Source of the DNA: Rotaria socialis
Taxonomy: Eukaryota > Rotifera > Eurotatoria > Philodinida > Philodinidae
Direction: 5' to 3'
Assembly: GCA_905331475.1 (NCBI GenBank)
Contig: CAJNYU010001862.1
Location: 1 to 64,000, forward strand
Length of the DNA: 64,000 bases
The notes under the pieces were generated by a model. It saw only the letters and a program-made list of their open reading frames with translations. It was not told the origin of the DNA and did no database searches. A program made the position numbers and the translations under genes. Shown piece by piece: positions 14,566 through 27,800 of the stretch. How positions within the stretch are numbered: position 1 is the stretch's first letter; every line of letters begins with the position of its first letter.

Positions 14566-16267
14566 ATGAATGGTAAGATCGTAACGATTGAATAGAGAAT
14601 GCTAAAAAAGAACTAGGACATCTGTATGTATGTATTGTTATAATAGAAGGAGCAGCTCTTCGAGTGTTGTCATTTCTTAGCGATTCAAATCAACAGCATG
14701 TAGACTCTTTACTTAATGAGAAACCAAAAGTAACTGTAATTGGAGAAGAACACGAGCCCGATGAATTCGTATGTATTTTAATTTTGATAATATCTTTCAA
14801 TGTTTTTTCTTCTTATCAATCGAATTCAAGATTGAAGAAAAACCTACCATACCTGCTATCGATGATGAAACAGAGCTTTCTCCAGAAATCATCAAGGTTA
14901 CACAGGAAAAAAAAGACACGTGCTTTTCAGAGTTTAATTCAAAAAATAAATAAATAAAATATTTTAGGAATTTTTTAAAGCAACTCATGAAGGTTCAATT
15001 GACAGGCTGGAAGCACTCTTCGATACAATATCCGGTGCTAGTCCAAATATGACATGTGTAAGTAATTAAAATATAATATTAAATTCAATTTTATGCATAA
15101 ATTCTATTCTAGTTTACTGAATCTCTTCTTATGGCTGCTATTCGTGCTCAACGATATAAAGTCGCTGAATATCTCATTGATCAATTAGGAGTGAACGTTA
15201 ATCATACATGTGATCAATTTGAATTTCGTATCAATTCGCAAATTCCCATTCGTGAGCAAACAGTATCTTGTCGTGATTTAGCATATACTAGAGGTATGAT
15301 GGATCTTGTTGATTTAATTGATATAACTAGTGATGACGTAAAACCAAGTGTAAAACGATATTTACAACGACGTTTAAAAGTACGTCTCGATCAAATTCAT
15401 CAAGCTTATTTAAAACGCATGAAAGAACGTAGTCGTCGTTTAACAATTCAAATACAAGAAAGAAATAAACAAATTGTAGAAGAGGATGACCTAGAAAAAG
15501 ACAATGAAGAACCATCAAGTGCAAATGTCATTGACAATGATAATAATAATAATAATATTAATAATGACAATAGTGCATTTCAACAATCACTTCTACTGCA
15601 GCCAATTGTTCCTCGTCAATATAAATCACACATTGAAGCAACCATTCGAAGTATTGAATCAAAAACTGACAAATCCATTGATGAAACAGGAAAAAAATTA
15701 TTTCGGTTTTCTGGTTATAGTCTTCGTTATCGTCTAGTCGAAACAGGAAATACGAATCAACAAAAACAAGAACGATCTCGACCAAAGACAGCAATAGTGT
15801 CCTTTCCATTTGTTCCCACAACTTCTACACGACCAATACTTCAATCAGCAATGCCACCATCGAGACCAATGACAACAGCAACAACACCTAATGTTAATCG
15901 CCGTTCAGCTAGTGAAGTAAGCGCACGAATACCAATACGAGAAACACGAACATCCATATGTCGATCAGCTCGACGTACAGCTACGCCACGTACTTGTACA
16001 ACAATAAATTCTGAAAGTAAACCTGAAGTAATATCTTCGGCAGCAGCAGCAGCAACGACGACAGCAGCAACAACAGTATCAACAGCTGCGATTAATATTA
16101 CTCAACGACTATTACCAAAACGAATCCGTCAATTCGACACAAACTATGCTTACGTTCCTCAACTACAGCATTCTGCTGTATATAATGATCCGCGTCGTTT
16201 TCTACCCGTAACATTGAAAACCACTGCCACCGGTTTACTATCTGGCAGCCGGCTAATTCGAGAGTAA
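14566..16267 (+). CDS. ankyrin-repeat-like protein with basic, Thr/Ala-rich tail
   Basis: Predicted 479-residue protein. Exons: 14566-14572, 14647-14768, 14831-14896, 14968-15057, 15113-16267; the sum is divisible by three. The initiating exon codes for only seven bases (ATGAATG). The middle carries ankyrin-like helices: FFKATHEGSIDRLEALFD, then ESLLMAAIRAQRYKVAEYLI and a following loop with NVNHTC. A highly basic helix follows (KRYLQRRLKVRLDQIHQAYL onward), probably coiled coil. Then come an acidic linker, an Asn-rich run encoded by AAT repeats, and a long Arg/Thr/Ala-rich disordered tail. It is likely a cytoplasmic or cytoskeletal scaffold (inference). The start exon is the least certain part; the large last exon is secure. 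Confidence 0.75.
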
Positions 16268-18900
16268 AAATGTTTTTCTTCGAAAAAAATAATAAAGATG
16301 CCCTTTTCAAATGAAATCTAATCACAAAAGAGCAATCAAATATTTCAAATACAAATTCTGAAATTCGAGTTTCTGGAGCACGTTTCATAATGTTCTTTTT
16401 TTCTTTTGAAGAAAAAGGACGCATACATCTGCGAAGAACAACATAATTTATTTACTCGAGAAGAATGCTTATAAATGTCCTATTTATACACTACATAGAA
16501 ATTGTTGTTAAAAACAGAGTCATAAAACATTTTGATATTTGCGTGTTTTTTTTGCAAAAAAAAGGAACACATCAAATTTATCGAAGATTTCATTGATCAA
16601 TTGGCTGCTTTAGAAAAGTATTACAAAGTCAAATTTAAACTTGACCATTTTTCTAACTCATAATTCATTTTACACGGCACGGCTGTGCTGCTATCTCGAA
16701 TTGATTCGTATTATAGAAATATAAAAATTAAATTCCTATTAATTATCATTTGCCAATTGTTGAATAGTATCACATTTTTTACTTGTAATTCTAGAATTTA
16801 AGTTGTAAATATAAAACAAAGCCTATGAAAATGTTCTTGCTATAACTATTATCATCTTAAAATTTAGATTTCTTAATTCGATAGTCATGTTTCTACCAGC
16901 ACAATTTTCATGAGACTTTTCGTATTTCTTGTCAATTAATGACACCGATTGATTTAATGCAAGAATAATAATAAGAAAATGAGCGCAAAAAATTCTAATC
17001 CAATACACTTCGTATGTTATTTCAAGACAAGGTCAACATCAGCTTTCTGTTTTGTCAGTTCGAACTGTATGAAAATTGATGAAATACGACAGAGCTCTTT
17101 CTTTATAATACGAGCTATCGAACATAACTTTCTTAGGTTATTTTCAGCAAATTAGATAAGAGTAATAAATCAGAAAATCGATTTAGAATCTTTGAGATAT
17201 TGTTCATAAACAATTTGATTATTATTTTTCCCCCAATGTTTAGCTGCAAAGCAAACAAGTTTGTCTCGAAACTCTGTATACATATAACAGGAGAATCTTT
17301 AGCGTAGTTTATGAATATGAGTAAAATTTAATCGATTCATTTCGACACAAATTAAATATTTTTGAATTAAAATAGTTTGTTTCTTTGAATAATGTAACAA
17401 ATAGAATGATCGACACAGATTACATAGGTCACATGAGATGCGAATTTCTTTTTTTCTCAGGAAATTCAAACGAAATAGCTACAAGAAAAAATTTACTTAA
17501 ATTGAATTTCAAGCTTCGAGCAATAAGTATTGATTTTTGAATGCACCACAAAATGTATGTACTCAGTTTTGAGTTCTAGTTGCACTGAAGAGCGATATTT
17601 TTTTCTCAAAAAAAAGTATTTAAAATAAAATATATTTCCTTTTAGCAAGTCCAAGCTCAAAGTCACGCTATTGAAATTGCAGATAAAGCATCGCAACAAT
17701 ACAAATATATGAATTAGATGTTAACATACTTTTGCATGAATTCACATAAACTTGAGTGATGTACGAATGTAGATTCAATATGAACGAATTTGTCAGATAG
17801 AAATACAATCGAGTATAACAAAACATTGTTCCTATCGATGAACTATATTTAAAATTATAAAATGTTTCTAAGAAATAAAAATGACAACAAAACAACTCTG
17901 TTCGAGAAAACAAATATTATTATCCAAACGATTGAGACATGGCTGTTTTTGTTTAGCGAACTCTTTACGATCTGAAATGCACAAAGATATCGCTTTTGAA
18001 TCAGACGATTGCACTTATTGATGACAAAGCGTAAGTATTTATTAGTGTTAGACGAATTTTTTTCAGCAATTTCAATAACCAGAGTTCGTATAAAAAAATC
18101 ATGGGGATCTGCCTGATTTTTTGATACTACTTGTTCGATTACTCTCGGATGTGGTTCTTCGAATAAGAAGTTCAGTGGAGTATTTCCATCTGTATTACTT
18201 TGAAATATTATCAGCCCATTCAAGTCATATATGTATGCATTGCAATATTCTTCAAATTTACTTAAAACGAGTAGCATTACAAGTGAGAGACATTACACTG
18301 AAGAAAACATGAATTGAATGCATAGCCCCGACGGAGTATTATTCAGAGAAGGTCTATTATTAAAAGCGTAGGTCGAATTAATCCTATAAGCTTAACACAT
18401 CATTCGTAATGTTTATTGAAGTTACTGGACTGTTTATTCCATCTAATATTTCTTGGCTTCACTTTTCTGTTGTTTTTAGTTTTATGGGATTCGTCCAGCT
18501 TCAGTGATGAATAAGATGTCAATATTTCGGCTAAATGCATATGCGAACTAATTTTATTGCAAACATTACTTTTCAAATGGAAGCAAAATGTCAATACTTT
18601 ATTTTTTTTTGTCCTTGCAACTCCTTTTTCCGCTCTAATCATCGTGTAATTTGTGTTCTTTTTTTTGCGTGAGTAATATGTCAACAGAGACTAGTTATGC
18701 CCAACTTTCACATGTGTCAAGAATGAAAAAAAAGGGTAATATGCAAGTGGGACCAATAAAAACGAATCGGATTAAGTTGTTTGTGAATGTAATATCGTTA
18801 TCGGACTGATTCACAATCTTTTCAATATATAATCATTAAAAAATATAGTTTATAAACGAGTATATATTCGAGAGCTAAACACATTAAATCACAAGCAGCA
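16268..18900. other. long intergenic stretch
   Basis: 2.6 kb of AT-rich sequence with many stops on both strands. The only protein-like frame is the minus-strand ORF 17855-18277 (listed separately). The last 200 bases presumably contain the promoter of the secreted-protein gene. Confidence 0.45.
17855..18277 (-). pseudogene. possible ankyrin-like remnant
   Basis: A 140-codon minus-strand frame whose middle reads like an ankyrin repeat (DGNTPLNFLFEEPHPRVIEQ, then ADPHDFF). The C-terminal third becomes hydrophobic and low-complexity. Upstream on the same strand a second frame has NTPSG-like text broken by stops. This suggests a decayed repeat protein, but chance cannot be excluded and no intact gene model was found. 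Confidence 0.3.
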
Positions 18901-19615
18901 ATGCAAGGCCGTATTTTCGTGTTCCTGTTCCTTTCAATAGCCTTCACCGAAGGGTTTTTGTTCAGCTGTAAGTTTGCTCTTTGAAACTTATACGTACTCT
19001 AAAATTGTCTATCTTTTATAGCAAAACCAAAATGTCAAATTAAGACATATAAGGCCGGCAAATATATTACTGGCGATAAATTATTAGTTCATGAAGATTT
19101 TATTGATCGTGTTAAACCGTTAGAAACTGTTGCAAAAGATTGCAAAGTAATTTTATATATTAAAGGATCTTATTACCAATTGCCAGATCCAGCAAAACAA
19201 GTCTTAGTTTCTGAAGCTGATATTGCCATTGGTCATGGCTTTCAATTTGAATTGCGAGATGAAAAAAATGCACTTTTATGCAATAAAATATGTCTTTCAA
19301 ATAGTATGTTTGTGTTTGAAATTGAAATTATTTCACTGTCTCTCATTTTTAGATCCAATGAGTATACCCGCAGCGCAATGTTTCTTGCAAGGTGCAATTA
19401 ATCGTGGTCTTACATGGTCACGAAATAATGCAAATGTTTTGAGTGATGGTACTTACGCTGCAAATACAGCGGGATACCAAGCCTTGAAAATTGACATTCA
19501 AACAAGATGTAAAGATGAAAAATTGAAGCGAGAACTCATGCGAGCACTCCGTAAAATGTACCAAGACAACGATGAAGAAGAACAAGCTGAAACTGAAGTA
19601 GAGAAAAAGAAATAG
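18901..19615 (+). CDS. small secreted protein of unknown function
   Basis: Predicted 203-residue protein, exons 18901-18967, 19022-19303 and 19353-19615, total divisible by three. It begins with a clear signal peptide (MQGRIFVFLFLSIAFTEG). The mature part has six cysteines at well-separated positions (PKCQ, KDCK, LLCNKIC, AQCF, TRCK), suggesting up to three disulfides. The last 40 residues are strongly charged (EEEQAETEVEKKK). No known domain was recognised. The first coding exon covers just the signal peptide, as is common in secreted proteins. A polyadenylation-like AATAAA lies near 19694. Confidence 0.8.
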
Positions 19616-22600
19616 ATGCTACGTTCATCGAAACTAGATTCTACTTAAATCTCTTTTATTTCTTCTTTCATTAATCGTATTATATTTAAGAGAATAAAGT
19701 TTAACATAATACCATTCATAAATCTTACTTTAATTTTCATTTGATGTTAATTTATTAATGCAACTATCTAGATGTATCTTAGATAAGAGTTCTCATGTAA
19801 TCGACTGAAAGAATACTTGCATCGTTATAAGAGTTTTGCATTAGTCAACTTACACGAGAACAACAAAATATAAACTTTCTTATGATCGCTAACGAGTAGT
19901 CCATTATATTTTGAGGTCAAAGAAATTGTTTCCTGAAATGAAGCTATTTTTAAAACTATGCAGAATATTGGTAGTCACCTACGCACACATCAATAGAGAC
20001 GTTAAGGGTTTTCAAGGCATTTCTGTCGTAATCGAGTAGATTTTCAAAAAAAAAGACACAGATGATGCTTTGTATTTCAGATTAGCAGTTTTTCAAAAAG
20101 AAAAATAATCTTATTAATGATTTAAAAGATAAAGGCAGTACTGATATTGATCATTCTACTAACTCCAACGCGTATTGCTGTTTCATATTTCCTCCGTCAA
20201 CACAATATATACAATATCGTCAAGCAGCAAAAATTTACCTTCCTCACAGAGAAAAAATTAATATAGGAATTTGTTTTTAACTCATGCATATCTACTGAAT
20301 TAACATAGTTGAATATCGGAATAATAGTATATTGAAACAAGCAAAAAAAATAGAGTTGATTTTGTCAGTGAAAAACCAAAAGTAATAAAAATAGCACCGT
20401 GGTTTAATATTTGATGATTGAGTATTCCGAGAAAATTTCCTCATTTAAAGCATTTACTTGACTTGTCAACTTATTCAAATGTCAATGGACGCAAAAAAAT
20501 AAAACTTGTACCATAAGCGAACGTGGATAATTGTAATGTTTTTGAAAAACACCATCGGTAAAAACATGTTTGGCGTGATATTTGATTTATTTCTTTACAA
20601 CCTTTATTAAAAGAGCATCTTTCTATCGAAGAAAATACGTCGTATATTTTTTGCTAGTGCTATTTTTATGTTTGCTACGAATACTTGGCAAAATTCAATG
20701 CAAGGTTTGACCAAATAAGAACTGAGACATTTTCTAAGCTGATAACTTCCACAATTGGATATTTAAAACTATTTCCTTCAGGAATCAACGAATAAAAAAC
20801 TCTTAAACTTGAAATATACATTCATCCGTTGAAACATTTTTTTACTTCTGATAGTTTGATAGGAGTCATTTTGCATGAGCATGCCAAATAGATGCTTGGT
20901 AATAACAAGAATATTCTTACCAATCTGTTTCTCAATTAGAAATTATTGTAGAATAGCATATTCACGACGTATGATTTTGTTAAATTCTTATCAGTATCAA
21001 TGGTAAAGCTTTTTACAGGTGTATCTGAAAAAAATATTTTTGACGAGTGTCGATTTGATCAACGACCGTGATCTCGAAAGATCAAATGTAATGCTTCAGG
21101 CTCATAACATCAAAGTTGTGGTTGACCATCGATCGCGGCTCGTCTCTTTCTCTTTCCGAAATATTCTATTTGAATTGTTAAAACATGGAGATTGTGCAAT
21201 TTTTTTCTTTTGTTCTGCCTATGATGACAGTCAAAGGTGGCATTGTGTAATAATAAATAACCTATATTGAGATTGTTTTATAGTCCTGTTTATCACACAT
21301 AAATTGACGACGCATAAGTGCAGCACATTTTATTCTAGTGTTTAGATGTTATATGAATTGTAGTCATAGTATTGATTCGAGAGTATAACTATTTATGTGT
21401 GTTTAAGATCTTCAAACTAAAGCGGTGCGTGAAAATTTAGCTGTTGTTAAGCTAATACAACTGTCGTAGCGAATATCTTAGGCATTGCTATTGAAACATT
21501 CAATAGACTATATACTAACGGATCGTGAAGCGATAGAATAATAGCCATGTTGACTGATGAAGAATGATATAAACAGATATTAATAGTGCTAGAACAGAGA
21601 TGAGTCGCACAATTATTCTCTGATAAGAGCACAGAAGAAATAAGTAGACCAGAACATGACGTAGTATTGCAAGATATTATTGGAATTGCGGCGTTACAGC
21701 TGTGAGATACTATTGGGAAAAGGTCAAGATAATCGTGAAATGCAGACTAATCATGGAACTCCTATCGGTTGTGTCACTTTGAGCTCATTCTAAAATTAGG
21801 ATCTACTATGGCTACTGAAAAAAAGACGACTGAACTATTTAACTTATTCAAATTAAACAGAAAATCCGTTGCTTGAAAGAATATACAAATTAAAATGCAT
21901 AACAAAGGATTAAAAACTTGAAAATTGATAGAAGAATGACAATAACATTTTGAAACTTAAGAAAACATCACCTTGTTTGCGTAATCAATCAACTAGTCAG
22001 TGCACTGAAGTTGAGAATATAAATCTTCACGGAAACTTCTTTCTGTGCTAGTCCGATTGCATTCAGGCTGCGCTCAATTGAAGAATTCATCGATAAGCTA
22101 ATGAACGACTCAACTAGCGTCCATGATTAGCTGTCACTGCTTGTGAACACCATTTCTAAAGTAAAAGTCGATGCAGTTCCTTACCTTTCATATTATATAC
22201 AGGTTAACAAATATATGCGTCTACTGATAAAAGTGTCTTCTGATTTATCTCTTCCAATACTACTGTATATATGAAGTTTACACAGTTTCCAAAGATTTGA
22301 TTGCTATCAAATGACTTCATCTCACAATAAACAAAAAAAACTAGAAAGTTTATAATAATTTAAAATATATTCTTCTGTGGTTTCAACTACTTTTTATCGG
22401 TAAATCTTACGATAACGTGATGGTAGATTATAGGTACTGTCACACAGCGCTCATAGCAATACAGATGAAATGAAAATTTACTTATGAAGCCAATTGAAAT
22501 CGAAAAAGTCGATATACTGATTAAAAGAGTACACCGGTCAATCTTGAATAGCTTTTTGTTGGAATAGATATCTGGTGTATGCATACACATTTGTCAAAAT

Positions 22601-23081
22601 TAGTGCTGTAAGGCATCGATTACTGACTTCCTCAAATGATATTTCTAAAGATCGAATTGAGAAATTCGAAAAACAATATCTTTCTTATATAGTGACAAAC
22701 TCGCACGGTAATTAATATAAGATAACATCTGTTATCTACCCACTGATCAATCGGGGCCTGTATCTATTTGATATTTTTATCATATGCAAATAGAAGTTCT
22801 CCAACCGACACCTGCATCGTGGGAGATCGGGGTGTGAACAGTGAGAAAAGTCACATCCACGTCTTCTGCTTTTCTATATATGTAAATCTATTGTTTTTGA
22901 AGCTATTTGCCTCCTTCGCATAGAATTTTTGGTGCACACGTATCAATGTGCAAACATCGCACAATAGTGAAAAAAAAGCATCGTTTCATTTTTGTCTCTT
23001 TCTTATCAGTTTCAAATAGATTATTCGCCTCTTTTGTTTTTTATATCTTTTCTCTACATTCAACCACCGAAGATAGTCACG
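19616..23081. other. gene-poor stretch
   Basis: About 3.4 kb with no supported gene. One frame at 21019-21270 has a short protein-like part (NDRDLERSNVMLQAHNIKVV) that then decays into low-complexity sequence; family not recognised. No repeats of note. The final 100 bases before 23082 include the leader of the dehydrogenase gene. Confidence 0.45.
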
Positions 23082-23893
23082 ATGGATTCTTCGCCAGCAC
23101 CAAAAACTAAGCCTCTAGTAGTAATAACAGGCGCATCATCGGGTATTGGTGAAGCTTGTGCTCGATCTTTTTCTGCAGCTGGACATCCGCTGTTACTTGT
23201 TGCTCGTCGTCTTGATCGATTACAAGCTTTGAATCTTCCCGAGAATGTTATTTGTGCACAAGTTGACGTTACAGATAGAGCCAAACTTAAAGAAACAATT
23301 GAACAAGCTGTGGAAAAATATGGGCCTGTTGATTGCTTAGTAAATAATGCTGGCGTTATGCTTTTGGGTAAAGTACAAACACAAGAACCAGAAGAATGGC
23401 AACGCATGTTTGATGTCAACTTGATGGGTGTTTTGAACGGTACTCACGTTGTTTTACCGTCTATGAGTAAATAAAACTATGCTCCGATATTTGCCATTGC
23501 TTTTTCTTCTGCATAATCTCTTGACTTTTAGTTGAACGTCGTGGTGGTACAATTATTAATATTAGCTCGATTGCTGGACGAAAAACATTACCTGATCATG
23601 CTGTTTACTGTTCAACAAAATTTGCCGTACACGCATTTACAGAACAAATTCGTGAAGAAGTTGCACAATATGATGTACGCTTGGTTAATATTGCGCCAGG
23701 TGTGGTTGAAACAGAATTATTAAGTCATTCAACAGATAAAAAAATCGTTGATGATTACAAAGCATGGAAAAGTAATATGGGCCAACCGATGGAAAGTGAA
23801 GATATAGCTCGTTGCATTATGTTTGCTTATGAGCAACCACAACGCATGTGTGTGCGAGAAATTCTTGTTTGTCCAACACGCCAAGACAAATGA
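23082..23893 (+). CDS. short-chain dehydrogenase/reductase (classical SDR)
   Basis: Predicted 248-residue NAD(P)-dependent oxidoreductase with a Rossmann fold. Exons 23082-23466 and 23532-23893; total divisible by three. The cofactor motif is TGASSGIG near residues 16-23, followed by an ARR pair at the end of beta-2, which suggests NADPH preference (inference). NNAG, the catalytic Ser in INISSIAG and YCSTK (Tyr and Lys) are all present. The C-terminal segment (QPMESEDIARCIMFAYEQPQ, then REILVCPTRQ) resembles bacterial YdfG-like SDRs. The substrate cannot be told from sequence. The open frame extends upstream to 22992, but that part is leader-like, and the ATG at 23082 starts a normal SDR N-terminus. 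Bacterial-looking but intron-bearing: either an old transfer or a conserved animal paralogue. Confidence 0.92.
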
Positions 23894-24019
23894 AAAGCAA
23901 AGAAAATTTTAGTTTAGAGAAATATAAATTGAGGTTAATTAATTTTTTTTCAATCATTTTTTTCAATTATTCGAATTAAATTTATTGGAAAGAAAAATTT
24001 TGTGTGAAATAAATGAAAA

Positions 24020-24800
24020 TTTAATATAGAGGGTTCCAACTTCGGCTGGGATTGCTTTATGCCAAAAACAAAAAAACAACTGAAAAATCGTTTAACATCT
24101 TGCCGACATTTACGTGGCACAATTATATATAGGTAGAAAGGTGCACAACTATTAATAATAATCAGAAATGATGTTGAAAAATATGCAATAAATGATTCAA
24201 TATGAATTCTATCAATGCTTTTTTGGTAAGTCTGACGTAGCCGCCGAATACGTTATGTTGATTGAATAAAGAAGATTCGTGCAGACGTAAAGAAACACTT
24301 CACAGATAAGTAATAATATTAATTGTTGATCTCGTTGAAAATACGTCGGATTATTTAGCTTGTCGTTAGTTGGATTGTTTGAATTATTGCCAACAGCTAA
24401 GTTTAGTGGAGTGATTCGTGCTCGCATCTATAAACAAAAATCACTAAATATACATATTAAATATCAGATGTAAGCTTTATTCGTCGTACTTTTCTCAAAT
24501 TTTTATATGCAATACAACCAAATATCGCCATTACTGCTGGTGGTGACCAACCAGATATAATAATTGAATATGCATTTAAAAATTTCGCATAAATACCTGT
24601 TTGTGGTACACAACGGCCGAATTCAGTTCAAAAGTAAGCAGCCAAATGAATAGGTATTAATGGCCAAACACCTGTTATAAATAAAATCGTTCGATAAGCA
24701 TAGTAAACATTGCTAAATGCTCGTACATCATGCATGACGACTGCACAAAAGCTGCCGTTTTATGCCAACGATAGAGTATATAACACGACATACTTATGAA
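24020..24800 (-). pseudogene. broken rhodopsin-like GPCR
   Basis: Minus-strand pieces line up in order as the second half of a class A GPCR. Around 24750-24790 there is a CSRH stretch like the DRY-adjacent loop. Then TM4 (TILFITGVWPLIPIHLAAYF) ends in an in-frame TGA, followed by an extracellular Cys (RCVPQ), TM5 (SPPAVMAIFGCIAYKNLRK), a possible intron, TM6 (RDQQLILLLICEVFLYV) and, after a +1 frame change near 24215, TM7 with NSCAPFYLYIIVP at about 24128-24165. At least one stop and two frame changes break it. No TM1-TM3 was found upstream. Bdelloid and other rotifer genomes carry many such orphan receptors (established in general terms; this match is from pattern recognition). Confidence 0.65.
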
Positions 24801-27800
24801 CGCTCACATTGATTTATACAAAACAGTATTCATTTTTGTTTTGTTTGACATCGAGAACATAGATAATATGCGTTTATAAATAAAACGCAACAATTAGAAT
24901 TCATAAAATGCATGCTATTCTGTACTTATTCACGTAAGTTTAATAAAGATTAAGTGAAAAGATAGAATCACAATTACTGTGAAATGCATGCGAGTGATTG
25001 TTTTTAAGAATTAAGATTAAAAAGTAAAGAAAAATCATGAAATTAAGAATTAATCATCAATATATCGTTATAAAGAAAATAAAGGATAACATAATTAGGC
25101 CATGAGGAGAATATTTAATTCCCCGATTTTTTCCATGCGTGACCTACATATGTTTTGTAAGTCATATAATTACTTTGCTTTACCTATAAGATCAATTTGC
25201 TGTTGATGAAATGCCAAATAGAATATTTTCTGTCTCTCTTCTCAACAAAATTGCAAATGCTTCTATTTATTACGCGTCATTTTAGAAAAATTATTTACTT
25301 GATGACTTTCAAAATAACAAGACACTAATTAAGATTCGTTTTGTTTCTACTTATCTGCAACACTAAACACGTAAACTAAGATCGGAAATGTGATGTCAGC
25401 CTGTTTGAGAAAATAGCTTGGTGAAAAACATTAGCTATCACTAATGATTTATTAATCAAAGACCTACTTGAGATGACATTTTATGTTTTGAGTCATTGAA
25501 GATTACTCGAATGATTACGTTCAATTAGTAAAACAATTGAAGAGAGGTTTAACCCTATGACATTTTAAACAAAAGGTGGCGATGTTTCTCTCTTACTGCT
25601 TTTGAGAAAATTGAGAAAGTTGATTATCTAAGTAAAAGCGGTCACGGGAATCCCTAGTTTCATCAACTATTTAGCTACAGTCAATAGTCTATGAGGATGT
25701 ATAGCATTTACACAGTTTTTTGTCACCTACATCTACGAATAGCTTCAAAGCAAATGCATGCTTTGTTTTGGGAGATATTTAGTTGCTCACGCTAGCAGAG
25801 ATAATAACTAGTACTATCGTCATAATAAACTAGATCAACTGCTTAGATAGCTGACGTCTAAAAAAAGTACAACCTAATCTGCAGAATATCTGTTCATAAG
25901 AGTTAAAATGTAAATTGATAAGCTCAACTGTGATAGTGAGGATCATAAAAATATTTCAGATAGACTTCATAATCCGAACTTCAATAACAGAGACGCCGAG
26001 AAAGTACCGATTTCAGAGTTCTATGATTACTCAGTGGTGAGCTATAAAAAAATTTCTGATTCACATAATAAGACTTAAACGCCAAATGACGATTTATCCA
26101 CGAGTCGCTTCTACCGTCAATTATACTAAAGATGCATGAAATATGTTAATGACACGAAGAGTATCTACAAAAGATCAGAGATAAAGAAAGACTAATTGTT
26201 CTTCCTCATGAAAAGAAGATAAAACAACACAGACGGTCAACTCTCACCAATAGCTTTTAATTGGAGTAAAAATGAGTATGCGATGACGCGAAATTTCGAT
26301 TTACTAACACAGCGAGATATTGAAATCTATTTATATCTATACCTATTGGCTCTTTATTACGGTTACACTTTGTTGCGATGACTTCGATGTCACATTTTAT
26401 TCTTATCGACTTTTAGCAAATTATAACAAAAATAGCAACGAAAATCTTTGAAAACGTTTTACAAGATACGTATTTTACTCTGGTCGATTTTCCTATATAC
26501 TATTTCAGGTGTCAAACAGTTGAAATTGATGAATTTCCACACTGAGCCTTCTTCATAGATTTGGGATTGTGCTAGTGAGAAAGTTATTTTGAGATATAAA
26601 ACTCGAACAGCTCACAGTGGCGCAAGACGACATTCGATTTAAAGCGAGATAAATACCTACTAGAAATACTCGATCACTCTCGCCCTTCAGCTTTGAAAAT
26701 AATTTCTTGACTTATAAAAACAATTCATGTTTAGACGGTTGAATGAAAATAAAAACTGAGCATTATGAAATAATTCATAAAAAAAATTGATGGATTAATG
26801 CAATTAACAATGAAAAACTGGCAAAGCAAATCTTCTTTGATGATTTGAAGTAGTCTCATGCCTTTTATAAGTTGTATAGCGTGAGAAAATTATTTATCGT
26901 TTGACTAGAAATTGCTTCGAAATTCATATCTATGCGATAGATATAAATTATGAAGAAAGCATATTAACCCCTGAGATATTTACTTACATGCTATCTTACT
27001 CGTTAGATCAACATACCTGATACTTTACATAGTAAAGTCTTACAGCTGCATGTGCAACGAGCTGTTTCATTTAGTCAAGTGTTTCTTGAATCCATTGAAG
27101 ATGTTGCTTCACCTTTTCTTGAGAAAAAAGTCTATGTGTAAGAATAGATTTAGTTTTACATTGAGACTGATTAAAAACTATAAATCTCATCGCTGTTTTC
27201 CTGTTTCTATACCTATCTGCGCTGATATTTATAAAAATCAATTACGTGACAAAGACATTCATGTCTAACAGCAATATAATAAGTATTTTGGCAATAATCA
27301 AAAATGACTGTGCTGATAATGATTCTTTTTTATTCATTTCTACGAGACGAAATATATAAAAACACAAGCTTCGACTCGAAATCGCGCATTTAATGCAGCT
27401 CGAAGTAGAACAAAATCGATATTGATTCTTGAATTTTCAAATGATGGCAGACAGTTTATTAAGTTAAATAGAAAATATTTGAATATTTTGCATTGAAATC
27501 ATCCGATGTATTAGAGTCTAAGTTATGTTTTTTGAAATTTATCATATTCAAAACGAGAATATAAAAACTGTAGGTAGAAATCCAGCACAATAGAGTCTTT
27601 GTAACAAGATCACATTCATACGAGTATACTCAATTGTTTTGCTTTTCCATAAATTAACCGAGCGTGACGATACGCTGTTGTGCTCCGATTCATTTGTACC
27701 AAGAATTATTTTTGAAAGAAACATGAAATGCTATTATGAGGATAAAGCGTAGCTACTTAAAAATGTCACGAGGTATTAAATAAGCAAAGATGCTTTGAAT

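Noticed and set aside
22992..23081. Longer start for the dehydrogenase
   Set aside because: The extra 30 residues are hydrophobic leader-like sequence; SDRs start just before the cofactor motif, matching the ATG at 23082.
23060..23419. 119-codon minus-strand ORF
   Set aside because: Antisense shadow of the SDR cofactor-binding exon.
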